DNA of 64,000 nt from NCEH01 sp043195195 (GTDB taxonomy: Bacteria; Pseudomonadota; Alphaproteobacteria; Rhizobiales; Xanthobacteraceae), in NCBI RefSeq assembly GCF_043195195.1, contig NZ_JBAFWT010000010.1:62001-126000 (forward strand), written 5' to 3'. Made by a program: the position numbers and the translations under genes. Each line of letters opens with the position of its first letter. The first letter of the stretch is position 1. The notes beneath the pieces are model-generated. The model made no database searches and was not told the DNA's origin. It was given only the letters and a program-made list of their open reading frames with translations. Of the stretch, positions 9,640 through 18,359 are shown piece after piece.

Positions 9640-10388
9640 CCGAGACCACGCGCCGCGTCGCCATTTTCGGCGCCACATCCGACATTGCCGTTGCCTTTGC
9701 ACGCCAATGCGCGGAGGCGCGCCAGCGTCTTGTGCTGGTGGGCCGCGACCGGACTGCCCTCGACCGTATTGCAGCCGATCTTTCGGTGCGTGGCGCGCCC
9801 AAGGTGGTGGTGCAGGAAGCCGATTTCACACGCACGGCCGATTTGCCTGGCGTCGCCGAAAACGCCTGGAGCGCGCTCGGCGCCCTGGACGTGGCCCTGA
9901 TTGCCTATGGCTCTCTGCCCGATCAGGCACGTGTATCGGCCAATGCGGTGGAGGGAGAGGCCGCGCTGGCGCTGAATTTTGTCAGCCCCGCCCTGCTTGC
10001 CGACGCGCTCGCCGCGCGATTTGAGGCCGTTCGCGGCGGCACGCTTGCGGTGATCACTTCAGTCGCGGGCGACCGGGGCCGGCAGAGCAATTATCTTTAT
10101 GGCGCCGCCAAGGGCGGGCTGCAGAAATTCCTGGAAGGCCTGCGGCATCGCCTGTTCAAGGCGAACGTCGCGGTGCTGGACGTGCGCCCCGGCTTCGTCG
10201 CAACCAAGATGACGGCTCATCTCCCCCAGGGCGGTCCGCTCTGGGCGACGCCGGAGAAGGTGGCGGGTGACATCGAAAAGGCCATCTCCAAGCGGGGCGC
10301 CGTGCTCTACACGCCGTGGTTCTGGATCGGCATCATGGGGATCGTGCGCAATCTTCCGCGCCCGCTATTGCATCGCAGCAAACTCTGA
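9636..10388 (+). CDS. DprE2-like short-chain dehydrogenase
   Basis: A 250-residue SDR with nucleotide-binding motif AIFGATSDIAVAFA at the N-terminus and the catalytic Ser and YxxxK set in SVAGDRGRQSNYLYGAAKGG. The GATSDIA variant of the glycine motif is the one found in DprE2 proteins. It would reduce the 2-keto intermediate from the DprE1-like enzyme to give polyprenylphosphoryl-arabinose. The start overlaps the dprE1-like stop by ATGA. A C-terminal segment with WFWIGIMGIVRNLP looks membrane-associated, as in homologues. Confidence 0.85.
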   Translation: MTETTRRVAIFGATSDIAVAFARQCAEARQRLVLVGRDRTALDRIAADLSVRGAPKVVVQEADFTRTADLPGVAENAWSALGALDVALIAYGSLPDQARVSANAVEGEAALALNFVSPALLADALAARFEAVRGGTLAVITSVAGDRGRQSNYLYGAAKGGLQKFLEGLRHRLFKANVAVLDVRPGFVATKMTAHLPQGGPLWATPEKVAGDIEKAISKRGAVLYTPWFWIGIMGIVRNLPRPLLHRSKL

Positions 10389-10539
10389 CCCGGCCGCCGG
10401 CTGAGGTGCGGGGCCTGCGCGCTCGCGCCTCATCCCCTTTGGCCGATTGAACCAAAGAGACGATTGCGACTTTCCGGCGCACCCCTCACACTCCCCCCAT
10501 AGGACAAGAAAACCTGGGTGGAAACGTAGAGGTGGATTC

Positions 10540-12678
10540 ATGTTGGCATTGTTGGTGATCATCGCCTGCGGCCTGCTTGCCGTCGGCTACGGAGTCTGGG
10601 CCGGGCGCGCGGTCATGTCGGCCGATCCCGGAAACGCGCGGATGCAGGAGATCGCAGCCGCCATTGCTGAGGGCGCACAGGCCTATCTCAAGCGCCAATA
10701 CACGACCATCGGACTGGTCGGCATCGTCATCTTCATTGTGGTTGGATTTTTGCTGGGTTGGCTTGTGGCGGTGGGCTTTGCCGTGGGTGCGATCCTCTCT
10801 GCGCTTGCCGGCTTCATCGGCATGAACGTCTCGGTCCGGGCCAATGTGCGCACCGCCCAGGCGGCGACGAAATCGCTCGCAGGTGGGCTCGACTTGGCCT
10901 TCAAGGCGGGCGCGGTCACCGGCATGCTGGTGGCGGGTCTGGCTCTGCTCGGCGTCACGGTCTATTTCGCCGTGCTCACCAAGGGCCTCGGCATGGCGCC
11001 GGGCAGCCGCACCGTCGTCGACGCGCTGGTGGCACTCGGCTTCGGCGCCTCGCTGATCTCCATCTTCGCGCGGCTCGGCGGCGGCATCTTCACCAAGGGT
11101 GCGGACGTGGGCGGCGACCTCGTGGGCAAGGTGGAGGCGGGCATCCCGGAGGATGATCCGCGCAATCCCGCCACCATTGCCGACAATGTGGGCGACAATG
11201 TCGGTGATTGCGCCGGCATGGCCGCCGACCTGTTCGAGACCTATGTGGTGACGGTGGTGGCGACCATGGTGCTGGCGGCGATCTTCTTCGCCAATACGCC
11301 GGCGCTGGAATCCATGCTGCTCTATCCGCTCGCCATCGGCGGGGTGTGCATCATCACGTCCATCGCGGGCACCTTCTTCGTGCGGCTCGGGCCGACGTCC
11401 TCGATCATGGGGGCGCTCTACAAGGGGTTCGGCGCGAGCGCCGGGCTCTCGGTATTCGCGCTCGCCTTCGTCACCTGGGTGCTGGTGGGCTTCGGGCCGA
11501 TCTCCGGCGGTACCCTCACCGGCACCAGCCTGTTCCTGGCGGGCGTGACCGGGCTCGCTGTGACCGGCGCCATCGTCGTCATCACCGAATATTACACCGG
11601 CACCGGCTATCGCCCGGTGGTGTCCATCGCCCAGGCCTCGGTGACGGGGCACGGCACGAACATCATCCAGGGCCTCGCCATCTCGCTGGAATCCACCGCG
11701 ATGCCGACGCTGGTGATCATCGCCGGCATCCTGGTGGCCCATGGCCTCGCCGGCCTGTTCGGCATCGCCATCGCCGCCACCACCATGCTGGCGCTGGCGG
11801 GCATGGTGGTCGCGCTCGATGCCTTCGGCCCGGTGACGGACAATGCCGGCGGCATCGCGGAAATGGCCGGGCTTCCCTCGGAAGTGCGCCATTCCACCGA
11901 TGCGCTGGACGCGGTGGGCAACACCACAAAGGCCGTGACCAAGGGCTATGCCATTGGCTCCGCCGGCCTTGGTGCGCTGGTGCTGTTCGCGGCCTATAGC
12001 CAGGATCTGAAGTTCTTCACCAGCACGGCGGCCCCCGGCACCTATTTCGCCGGGGTCATGCCGAACTTCTCGCTGGAAAATCCCTACGTGGTGGTGGGCC
12101 TGCTGTTCGGCGGCCTGCTGCCGTTCCTGTTCGCCGCCATGGGCATGACGGCGGTGGGACGGGCGGCCGGCGCCATCGTGGAAGAGGTGCGGCGCCAGTT
12201 CCGCGAGCATCCCGGCATCATGACCTATGCCGAGAAGCCGGATTATTCCCGCGCCGTGGATCTGCTCACCAAGGCGGCGATCAAGGAGATGATCATTCCC
12301 TCCTTGCTGCCGGTGCTCTCGCCCATCGTCTGCTATTACGTCATCTATCTGGTGGCGGGCGGCGGGGTCGCGGGCAAGTCCGCTGCCTTCTCGGCGGTTG
12401 GCGCCATGCTGCTTGGCGTGATCGTGACCGGCCTGTTCGTCGCCATTTCCATGACCTCGGGTGGCGGCGCGTGGGACAATGCCAAGAAATCGTTCGAGGA
12501 CGGCTTCGTGGATAAGGACGGCGTGCGCCACTACAAGGGTTCGGACGCGCACAAGGCCTCGGTCACCGGCGACACGGTTGGCGATCCCTACAAGGACACG
12601 GCGGGACCTGCGGTGAATCCCATGATCAAGATCACCAACATCGTCGCGCTGTTGCTGCTGGCAGTGCTGGCGCATTAA
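10540..12678 (+). CDS. hppA: K+-independent membrane-bound proton-pumping pyrophosphatase
   Basis: A 712-residue polytopic H+-PPase that couples hydrolysis of cytoplasmic PPi to proton export. The substrate site DVGGDLVGKVEAGIPEDDPR and DNVGDNVGDCAGMAADLFE are intact, as is the C-terminal GGGAWDNAKK and DTVGDPYKDTAGP. The segment GNTTKAVTKGYAIGSAG has Lys after GNTT, which marks the potassium-independent subclass (K+-dependent enzymes have Ala). The ATG at 10540, with AGAGGTGG just upstream, was preferred to a longer frame. It stands alone, 151 bases after the dprE2-like gene. Confidence 0.96.
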   Translation: MLALLVIIACGLLAVGYGVWAGRAVMSADPGNARMQEIAAAIAEGAQAYLKRQYTTIGLVGIVIFIVVGFLLGWLVAVGFAVGAILSALAGFIGMNVSVRANVRTAQAATKSLAGGLDLAFKAGAVTGMLVAGLALLGVTVYFAVLTKGLGMAPGSRTVVDALVALGFGASLISIFARLGGGIFTKGADVGGDLVGKVEAGIPEDDPRNPATIADNVGDNVGDCAGMAADLFETYVVTVVATMVLAAIFFANTPALESMLLYPLAIGGVCIITSIAGTFFVRLGPTSSIMGALYKGFGASAGLSVFALAFVTWVLVGFGPISGGTLTGTSLFLAGVTGLAVTGAIVVITEYYTGTGYRPVVSIAQASVTGHGTNIIQGLAISLESTAMPTLVIIAGILVAHGLAGLFGIAIAATTMLALAGMVVALDAFGPVTDNAGGIAEMAGLPSEVRHSTDALDAVGNTTKAVTKGYAIGSAGLGALVLFAAYSQDLKFFTSTAAPGTYFAGVMPNFSLENPYVVVGLLFGGLLPFLFAAMGMTAVGRAAGAIVEEVRRQFREHPGIMTYAEKPDYSRAVDLLTKAAIKEMIIPSLLPVLSPIVCYYVIYLVAGGGVAGKSAAFSAVGAMLLGVIVTGLFVAISMTSGGGAWDNAKKSFEDGFVDKDGVRHYKGSDAHKASVTGDTVGDPYKDTAGPAVNPMIKITNIVALLLLAVLAH

Positions 12679-13145
12679 GGCGATATCGTCTTCGCGGTAG
12701 CCGCGTCATCTCGTGGCCGAAGCTAAGCTAAGGCTAGCCCCCTCCCTGTCAGGGAGGGGACCCCACTTTCTGAAACACTGATCTGCCGACCGGAGCACGG
12801 GACGCCTGCGAATCGCTGCTGGCGGCAACGGCGTTCGGCGTCTTTTCCAGCCGCTCCTCTGCGCCCGGCATTGGCATCCACTACTGCCGATGCGGCGGTG
12901 AAGGTCGGCGCCGCGCGTGCATGGAACGTGAGCGGAGCGGTATGGATCATGGCCTTCACCGCGGTGGTGAGGCCGCGCTCAAACGAGACTTGCGTGCCAT
13001 GCAGGGCACGGGGAGGTGCTGCGAAATCAGGCACTCTTTCTTTGCCCGGCGCGATCGTGTAGGAACGCGCCCGACTGACCTTTTATCGGACCTGCGCGCG
13101 GTTCCCGGACCATTTGGCGGACGCCGGCGCGAAGACGTGGATTCC
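12679..13145. other. 467-base gap without a recognised gene between hppA and secG
   Basis: Begins with a 9-bp hairpin (12739-12759) after hppA. The rest has several overlapping short open frames on both strands, none with family resemblance or a convincing ribosome-binding site. No tRNA-like T-loop was seen. In many alphaproteobacteria tpiA sits here; no remnant of it is recognisable. Confidence 0.5.
12739..12759 (+). terminator. Hairpin downstream of hppA
   Basis: CCCCTCCCT (12739-12747), GTC loop, AGGGAGGGG (12751-12759). The stem is perfect but no T run follows, so it may be a processing or stability structure rather than an intrinsic terminator. Confidence 0.45.
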
Positions 13146-13550
13146 ATGCAGACTGTTTTGATTGTCATTCATCTGATGGTGGTGCTCGCGCTGATCGGCG
13201 TAGTGCTGATCCAGCGCTCCGAAGGCGGGGGTCTGGGCATCGGCGGCGGGGGCGGCGGCGGAAGCGGCGGGTTCTTCACGGCACGCGGCAGCGCAAACCT
13301 GCTCACCCGTGTGACCGCCATCCTCGCGGCGATCTTTTTCGTGACCTCCATCTCGCTGACCGTTCTCGCCGGCTGGGGCCGTACCCCGCCGGCCCTGCTG
13401 AGCCCGAGCGCACCGACCGGCCCGGCGGTTCCGCAAAGTGGCAGCACGATTCTCGATCAGATCCGCCCGCAAGCGCCGGCAACGCCAGCCGCGCCGGCTC
13501 CCGAGGCGGCTCCGGCCCCGAGCGGTCCGCAGGTCCCGAAGTCTCAGTGA
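13146..13550 (+). CDS. secG: Protein translocase subunit SecG
   Basis: A 134-residue inner-membrane component of SecYEG. MQTVLIVIHLMVVLALIGVV is the first membrane helix, followed by LIQRSEGGGLGIGGGG, the Gly-rich cytoplasmic loop typical of SecG, and a second helix (VTAILAAIFFVTSISLTVLA). The tail is Pro/Ala-rich, as is common in alphaproteobacteria. The start was chosen by alignment of the first helix; a long upstream in-frame extension is not SecG-like. Confidence 0.95.
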   Translation: MQTVLIVIHLMVVLALIGVVLIQRSEGGGLGIGGGGGGGSGGFFTARGSANLLTRVTAILAAIFFVTSISLTVLAGWGRTPPALLSPSAPTGPAVPQSGSTILDQIRPQAPATPAAPAPEAAPAPSGPQVPKSQ

Positions 13551-13555
13551 TCGTG

Positions 13556-13579
13556 TATCGCGGCGCGAGCGCCGCGATA
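13556..13579 (+). terminator. Perfect hairpin between secG and pyrG
   Basis: TATCGCGGCGC (13556-13566) and GCGCCGCGATA (13569-13579) form an 11-bp inverted repeat around GA. It starts five bases after the secG stop and lacks a T run; it could be a weak terminator or mRNA end-protector. Confidence 0.5.
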
Positions 13580-13660
13580 TGAGGTTCTCCACAGGCGAGG
13601 CGATGCCGGAACGGCATTGCTCTCGCCGAATCGCGTTTGCGCGGATTAGAGTCTAAGCCC

Positions 13661-15289
13661 ATGGCGCGCTATATCTTTATCACCGGCGGCGTCGTGTCCT
13701 CGCTGGGCAAGGGCCTCGCTTCCGCAGCCTTGGGCGCGCTTCTTCAGGCGCGCGGCTATACGGTCCGGCTGCGCAAGCTGGATCCCTATCTGAACGTGGA
13801 TCCGGGCACCATGAGCCCGTATCAGCATGGCGAAGTGTTCGTGACCGACGACGGGGCCGAAACCGACCTCGACCTCGGCCATTACGAGCGCTTCACCGGT
13901 CGCCCCGCCACCAAGCGGGACAATGTTACCACTGGCCGCATCTATCAGGACATCATCACCAAGGAGCGGCGCGGCGACTATCTCGGCGCGACTGTCCAGG
14001 TGATCCCTCACGTCACCAACGCCATCAAGGACTTCGTCCTGGAAGGCAATGAGGGATATGATTTCGTCCTGATCGAGGTGGGCGGCACGGTCGGCGACAT
14101 TGAGGGCCTGCCCTTCTTCGAGGCCACCCGTCAGCTCAAGAATGAGCTGCCGCGCGGCCATGCGATCTTCATCCATCTCACGCTGATGCCTTTCATCCCC
14201 TCGGCCGGAGAATTGAAGACCAAGCCGACCCAGCATTCGGTGAAGGAACTGCGCTCCATCGGCATCCAGCCCGACATCCTGCTGTGCCGTACCGACCGGG
14301 AAATCCCGCGCGAGGAGCGACGCAAGCTGTCCCTGTTCTGTAATGTGAGGGAAAGTGCGGTGATCGAGGCGCGGGACGTGGACAACATCTACGCCGTCCC
14401 CGCCGCCTACCATGCCGAGGGCCTGGACACCGAGGTGCTGGCCGCGTTCGGCATCGATCCCGCCCCGGCACCGAACCTCAAGCGCTGGTCCACCATCGAG
14501 AACCGGGTGCGTAACCCGGAAGGCGAAGTCACCATCGCCGTGGTCGGCAAGTACACCGGTCTTAAGGATGCCTACAAGTCGCTTATCGAGGCACTCGCCC
14601 ATGGCGGCATCGCCAACAAGGTGAAGGTCAATCTCGACTGGATCGAGAGCGAGACCTTCGAGCATGAAGACCCCGCTCCATACCTGGAGCATGTGCACGG
14701 CATACTGGTGCCCGGCGGTTTCGGCCAGCGCGGGGCGGAGGGGAAGATCCGCGCCGCTCAGTTCGCCCGCGAACGCAAGGTGCCCTATCTCGGCATCTGC
14801 TTCGGCATGCAGATGGCGGTGATCGAGGCGGCCCGGAACCTGGCCGGCGTGCAAAACGCCAATTCCACCGAGTTCGGCGAGACCAGTGAGCCGGTGGTTG
14901 GCCTTTTGACCGAATGGCTGAAGGGTAATGAGCTGGAACGCCGCTCGGCAGCCGGCGACCTCGGCGGCACCATGCGGCTCGGCGCCTACCACGCCGTACT
15001 CAATGGCGGCAGCCGGGTATCGGAGATCTATGGCGAGAGCGATATTTACGAGCGGCACCGTCATCGCTACGAAGTGAACACCGCTTATAAGGACCGCCTT
15101 GAGCAGCATGGTCTTCGTTTCTCCGGCATGTCGCCGGATGGGCTGCTGCCGGAAATCGTGGAATATGCCGACCATCCCTGGTTCATTGGCGTGCAATTCC
15201 ACCCGGAACTGAAATCGCGGCCGTTCGAGCCGCATCCCTTGTTTGCGTCCTTCGTTGGCGCAGCAATGGAGCAGAGCCGGCTCGTCTAG
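13661..15289 (+). CDS. pyrG: CTP synthase
   Basis: A 542-residue glutamine amidotransferase that aminates UTP to CTP. The N-terminal synthetase domain opens with MARYIFITGGVVSSLGKG (P-loop) and contains LRKLDPYLNVDPGTMSPYQH. The C-terminal class I amidotransferase has nucleophile C380 in YLGICFGMQ and the His/Glu pair in VQFHPELKSRP near the end. Length is normal. In many Hyphomicrobiales pyrG is followed by kdsA and eno; here a glyoxalase-like gene and others intervene before eno. Confidence 0.97.
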   Translation: MARYIFITGGVVSSLGKGLASAALGALLQARGYTVRLRKLDPYLNVDPGTMSPYQHGEVFVTDDGAETDLDLGHYERFTGRPATKRDNVTTGRIYQDIITKERRGDYLGATVQVIPHVTNAIKDFVLEGNEGYDFVLIEVGGTVGDIEGLPFFEATRQLKNELPRGHAIFIHLTLMPFIPSAGELKTKPTQHSVKELRSIGIQPDILLCRTDREIPREERRKLSLFCNVRESAVIEARDVDNIYAVPAAYHAEGLDTEVLAAFGIDPAPAPNLKRWSTIENRVRNPEGEVTIAVVGKYTGLKDAYKSLIEALAHGGIANKVKVNLDWIESETFEHEDPAPYLEHVHGILVPGGFGQRGAEGKIRAAQFARERKVPYLGICFGMQMAVIEAARNLAGVQNANSTEFGETSEPVVGLLTEWLKGNELERRSAAGDLGGTMRLGAYHAVLNGGSRVSEIYGESDIYERHRHRYEVNTAYKDRLEQHGLRFSGMSPDGLLPEIVEYADHPWFIGVQFHPELKSRPFEPHPLFASFVGAAMEQSRLV

Positions 15290-15320
15290 CCCGAGCCCGC
15301 CTTTCCCAAAGGATTTTCCC

Positions 15321-16199
15321 ATGCGCAGAGGTCTCGATCACGTCGTCCATGTGGTGCGCGATCTCGATGCAGCAGGGGAGGTCTATGATTTGCTCGGCTT
15401 CACCGTCTCACCGCGCAACCAGCATCCCTGGGGCACGCAGAACCGCATCGTCCAGATGCCAGGGTTCTTCATCGAACTGCTGGAGATCTCCGATCCGGAG
15501 AAGATTCCCGCCGGCACGCCGGAGCGGTTCTCGTTCGGTGCCTTCAATCAGGATTTCCTTGCGCGCAACGAGGAGGGCCTTTCGATGCTGGCCCTGGAGG
15601 GAACGGATCCCGCAGGAGAGAAGGCAACTTTTGACGCCGCCGGCTTCGGCGGGTTCGATCTGTTCGAGTTCTCCCGCCTGGCCCGCCGGCCCGACGGCAA
15701 TGACATGGAAGTCGGCTTCTCGCTCGCCTTCGCCGTTGATCCCCTGGCACCGGACGTAGGGTTCTTCACCTGCACACAGCACAAGCCCGAGAATTTTTGG
15801 CAGCCGGAGATGCAGCGCCACGCCAATGGCATCACAGACGTTGCAGGCGTGGTGCTGGTGTCCGAGAGTCTCATCGACCACGTCAGCTTCCTCGATACCC
15901 TCACCGGCGTAACCCCGCGCCGCGCCAGCAACGATTGGTATGTGGCGCAGACCCCACGCGGCGAAATCGACCTGATGACCCGCGCCACCTTCACCGAGCG
16001 CTGTGGTGTTCCCGCTCCGGCCGGCGAAGGATTGCGGCTCGCCGCGATCCGCTTCCATTCGGCCGGCGCTGCCAGCCTGCGACGCTCTCTGCAGGCGCGC
16101 GGGATGGTGGAGGAGGCAATCGAGGGCATCGTGGTGGTGAAGCCGACGAGTGCGCTCGGTGCCGCTATCGTGGTGGAGCGTCCACTCGGCGCCGCTTGA
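15321..16199 (+). CDS. VOC-superfamily glyoxalase-like protein
   Basis: A 292-residue protein with an N-terminal RGLDHVVHVVRDLDAAGEVYDLLGF module typical of the vicinal-oxygen-chelate fold (Glyoxalase_3-like). The His in LDHVVH is a candidate metal ligand, and the second half contains a repeat of the fold (ESLIDHVSFLDTLTG). The actual substrate cannot be told; members range from lyases to ring-cleavage dioxygenases. It starts 31 bases after pyrG, close enough for co-transcription. ATG at 15321 coincides with the first conserved residues. Confidence 0.75.
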   Translation: MRRGLDHVVHVVRDLDAAGEVYDLLGFTVSPRNQHPWGTQNRIVQMPGFFIELLEISDPEKIPAGTPERFSFGAFNQDFLARNEEGLSMLALEGTDPAGEKATFDAAGFGGFDLFEFSRLARRPDGNDMEVGFSLAFAVDPLAPDVGFFTCTQHKPENFWQPEMQRHANGITDVAGVVLVSESLIDHVSFLDTLTGVTPRRASNDWYVAQTPRGEIDLMTRATFTERCGVPAPAGEGLRLAAIRFHSAGAASLRRSLQARGMVEEAIEGIVVVKPTSALGAAIVVERPLGAA

Positions 16200-16275
16200 A
16201 TTCGGCGCCGCATCTCTTAAGATATTCTCTCTGAGAAAAATATATTCTCATAAGGCGTGCCGCGCTGGCGCCGCC

Positions 16276-16336
16276 GAGGGGCGGGACGACCTTGCCCCTG
16301 TGATATGATCGGCGGGGACGGCCCCGTCTGTCGGAG
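16276..16336 (+). promoter_or_regulatory. Guanidine-II (mini-ykkC) riboswitch
   Basis: Two stem-loops with the class-defining ACGR tetraloop lie just before the SMR transporter. The first is GGGGC-GGG (16278-16285), loop ACGA (16286-16289), CCT-T-GCCCC (16290-16298) with one bulged T. The second is CGGGG (16313-16317), loop ACGG (16318-16321), CCCCG (16322-16326). A 14-base linker joins them. The Shine-Dalgarno GGAG (16333-16336) follows immediately, six bases before the ATG, consistent with translational control. Class identification follows from the ACGR loops and the gene controlled; ligand binding is inferred. Confidence 0.88.
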
Positions 16337-16342
16337 CGTCAC

Positions 16343-16663
16343 ATGTCGTGGGTTTACCTGGCACTCGCCGGGATCGCAGAAATCGGCTGGGCTTATGGAT
16401 TGAAGCACACCGAGGGTTTCACGCGCCTGTGGCCGACGGTCTTCACGGCCGCCACCTTCACCGCCAGCATCGGCCTGCTCGGCCTTTCCTTGCGCGACCT
16501 GCCGCTCGGCACCGCCTATGCGGTGTGGACCGGTATCGGACTGGTGGGCACCGTGATCGTCGGCATTTTCGTGTTGGGTGAGCCTGCGGGCACGATGCGT
16601 CTCGTGTGCATCGCGCTGATCGCCGCAGGCATTGTCGGGCTGAAGCTGGTGACGCCGGCATAG
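16343..16663 (+). CDS. gdx: SMR-family guanidinium exporter (Gdx/SugE)
   Basis: A 106-residue four-helix small multidrug resistance protein. It matches the Gdx subtype: GIAEIGWAYGLKHTEGFTRL with the central proton/substrate-coupling Glu at position 13, and GTAYAVWTGIGLVGTVIVGI and MRLVCIALIAAGIVGLKL later. Gdx proteins exchange guanidinium for protons as antiparallel dimers. The guanidine-II riboswitch directly upstream supports guanidinium rather than quaternary ammonium as the physiological substrate. A monocistronic unit: the next gene is convergent. The older name is sugE. Confidence 0.93.
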   Translation: MSWVYLALAGIAEIGWAYGLKHTEGFTRLWPTVFTAATFTASIGLLGLSLRDLPLGTAYAVWTGIGLVGTVIVGIFVLGEPAGTMRLVCIALIAAGIVGLKLVTPA

Positions 16664-16723
16664 GGGGGCCGGATGCAGGAAGGGCTGCAGGCGGAGCTTC
16701 GGCTGCGCTGACCTGCCCCGCTC

Positions 16724-17731
16724 TCAATTCGGATCGATCAGTCTTTCCCCGTTGCGATCGTAGCGCCACATGGCGCCCGGCTGCACCCGTGTTCCGCCGA
16801 GCCAGCGGTCGATGGCATTCTCGCAGGCATGGTCGAACGCGCCCTTGAGCGCCGCGTGTCCGGTGTCGGTAATGGAGATCTCCGCCGTCGCAAAGGTGCG
16901 ATAGGTGATTTCCTCCGGGCCGGCAGGCGTGCGCATCTCGAAGGGCTTGCACTCGCTGGACGCGAACGGCAGCCCTTCGATCAAGGGCTCGTGGGCGAAG
17001 GCGAGACCGTCGAGCCGCAAAAAGAAGGGGAGGTCGGCCAGGAACTGCGCCTCGTCCATCTTGTGCACAGCGCCGTAGACCTGGGCGACCGTCTGCGGCC
17101 CGTCGGCAAGCTGCCGCAGGATGCGCTCCTCGGTGAGGGAGAGGCCGCTGCGCGGCGCGGGCAACTCCGCCAGCGCCCGTCGCAGCGCTGGCACCAAGAA
17201 GGGGAGGGCGGGAACATCCTGCTTCACGAATCGAGCCAGCGCGCGCGGCGTCGGGGCGGTGAATGCATCCCAGGCGTCGCTTGCCGTCTCAAGTTGAATA
17301 GCGCTCACCCCGCAGGCGCGCTTGGCGAGGTCGTGGACCTGCCCCGCATCCATCACCCCAAGATAATGATCCGCCTGGATCAGCCGCAAGCCAAGGCGCT
17401 CGGGCTCGCGCGCGAAATAATTGAGCACCTGGATAAGCTGCAATTGGTCGTAGAGGTCGTGCTCGAACCACAAGTCGACTCCATTGAAGGCGATGTGGAT
17501 TTCAAGCTGGCCGTCGCGCTCGGCAAAGTCGGCGCGGACGGAATCGAATTCCAACCCCAGCGATTGCGCCAGAAAGGCGGCGCGCGCATCAGCGACAACG
17601 GCAAGCGAAGGGTCGGCTGGCACGGGGCCATCATGAAGCATATCCCGCCACGGCAGAAAATGGCCGACGATGCCGCCGGCCTTGAGCCGCTCCACCGCCG
17701 AATCTCCATTGGTGATTACCAGACTGGGCAT
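16724..17731 (-). CDS. DUF1835 domain protein
   Basis: A 335-residue protein beginning MPSLVITNGDSAVERLKAGG and continuing GHFLPWRDMLHDGPVP, the typical N-terminus of DUF1835 proteins, with WFEHDLYDQLQLIQVL further on and a DUF3658-like C-terminal half (EERILRQLADGP). No catalytic function is established for the family. The ATG at 17731 was chosen because AGGGG lies six bases upstream; an ATG at 17737 overlaps the queF stop. It is translationally linked to queF on the minus strand. Confidence 0.75.
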   Translation of the reverse strand: MPSLVITNGDSAVERLKAGGIVGHFLPWRDMLHDGPVPADPSLAVVADARAAFLAQSLGLEFDSVRADFAERDGQLEIHIAFNGVDLWFEHDLYDQLQLIQVLNYFAREPERLGLRLIQADHYLGVMDAGQVHDLAKRACGVSAIQLETASDAWDAFTAPTPRALARFVKQDVPALPFLVPALRRALAELPAPRSGLSLTEERILRQLADGPQTVAQVYGAVHKMDEAQFLADLPFFLRLDGLAFAHEPLIEGLPFASSECKPFEMRTPAGPEEITYRTFATAEISITDTGHAALKGAFDHACENAIDRWLGGTRVQPGAMWRYDRNGERLIDPN

Positions 17732-17733
17732 GG

Positions 17734-18186
17734 TCATCCCCTTCCGCGATAGGGCGCCACTCCAGTTTCCGGCAGCCAGGCGCCCGTCGGCAGAACCCCA
17801 GTCTGCCAGAAAACGTCGATGGGTATGCCCCCCCTCGGGTACCAATAGCCAGCGATTCGCAAAAACCGCGGCGCCAGAAGGCCCACGAGGCGCTTGCCGA
17901 TGGCGACGGTGCAATCCTCATGGAAGGCGCCATGGTTGCGGAAGCTGGCGAGATAGAGCTTCAACGACTTGGATTCCACTAGATGCAGGTCCGGCACATA
18001 GTCGATCACGATATGGGCGAAGTCGGGCTGGCCAGTGACCGGACAGAGCGACGTGAATTCAGGGGCGGTGAAGCGGGCCACATAATCCACATCGGAGTGG
18101 GGATTGGGCACGCGGTCGAGGACGGCGGTCTCGGGCGAGGCGGGGAGGGCCGTTTCTCGGCCGAGCTGAAGCCGGATTTCTGTCAT
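17734..18186 (-). CDS. queF: NADPH-dependent 7-cyano-7-deazaguanine reductase
   Basis: A 150-residue T-fold enzyme that reduces preQ0 to preQ1 in queuosine synthesis. FTSLCPVTGQPDF carries the catalytic Cys (residue 48) that forms the thioimide, and KSLKLYLASFRNHGAFHEDC carries the Glu/His residues and the substrate-binding Glu of unimodular QueF. Length is typical of the short (YkvM) type. It is divergent from eno. No other queuosine gene is in the window. Confidence 0.95.
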   Translation of the reverse strand: MTEIRLQLGRETALPASPETAVLDRVPNPHSDVDYVARFTAPEFTSLCPVTGQPDFAHIVIDYVPDLHLVESKSLKLYLASFRNHGAFHEDCTVAIGKRLVGLLAPRFLRIAGYWYPRGGIPIDVFWQTGVLPTGAWLPETGVAPYRGRG

Positions 18187-18359
18187 GGCAAGTCCTTGAG
18201 CGGCGAAACGGAGGTTGGCACGGGTTCTGGAACAGGACCTTAGCCCAAATCAGGCAAGGTGCCGCTGCCTTCGCCCCTTCGCAGGCGTGCGGGTTCGCGC
18301 TAGAAGCGGCGCGCGCGCGAGACGCCGCGACGCGAGAGCCCACAGGGAGGGACCTTCCA

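Noticed and set aside
10486..12675. A 729-codon minus-strand frame across hppA
   Set aside because: Antisense shadow of a perfectly conserved pyrophosphatase; translation is His/Arg/Asp-rich without any family signature.
12723..13034. Possible minus-strand gene in the hppA-secG gap
   Set aside because: The translation has no family resemblance, crosses the hppA hairpin and lacks a ribosome-binding site.
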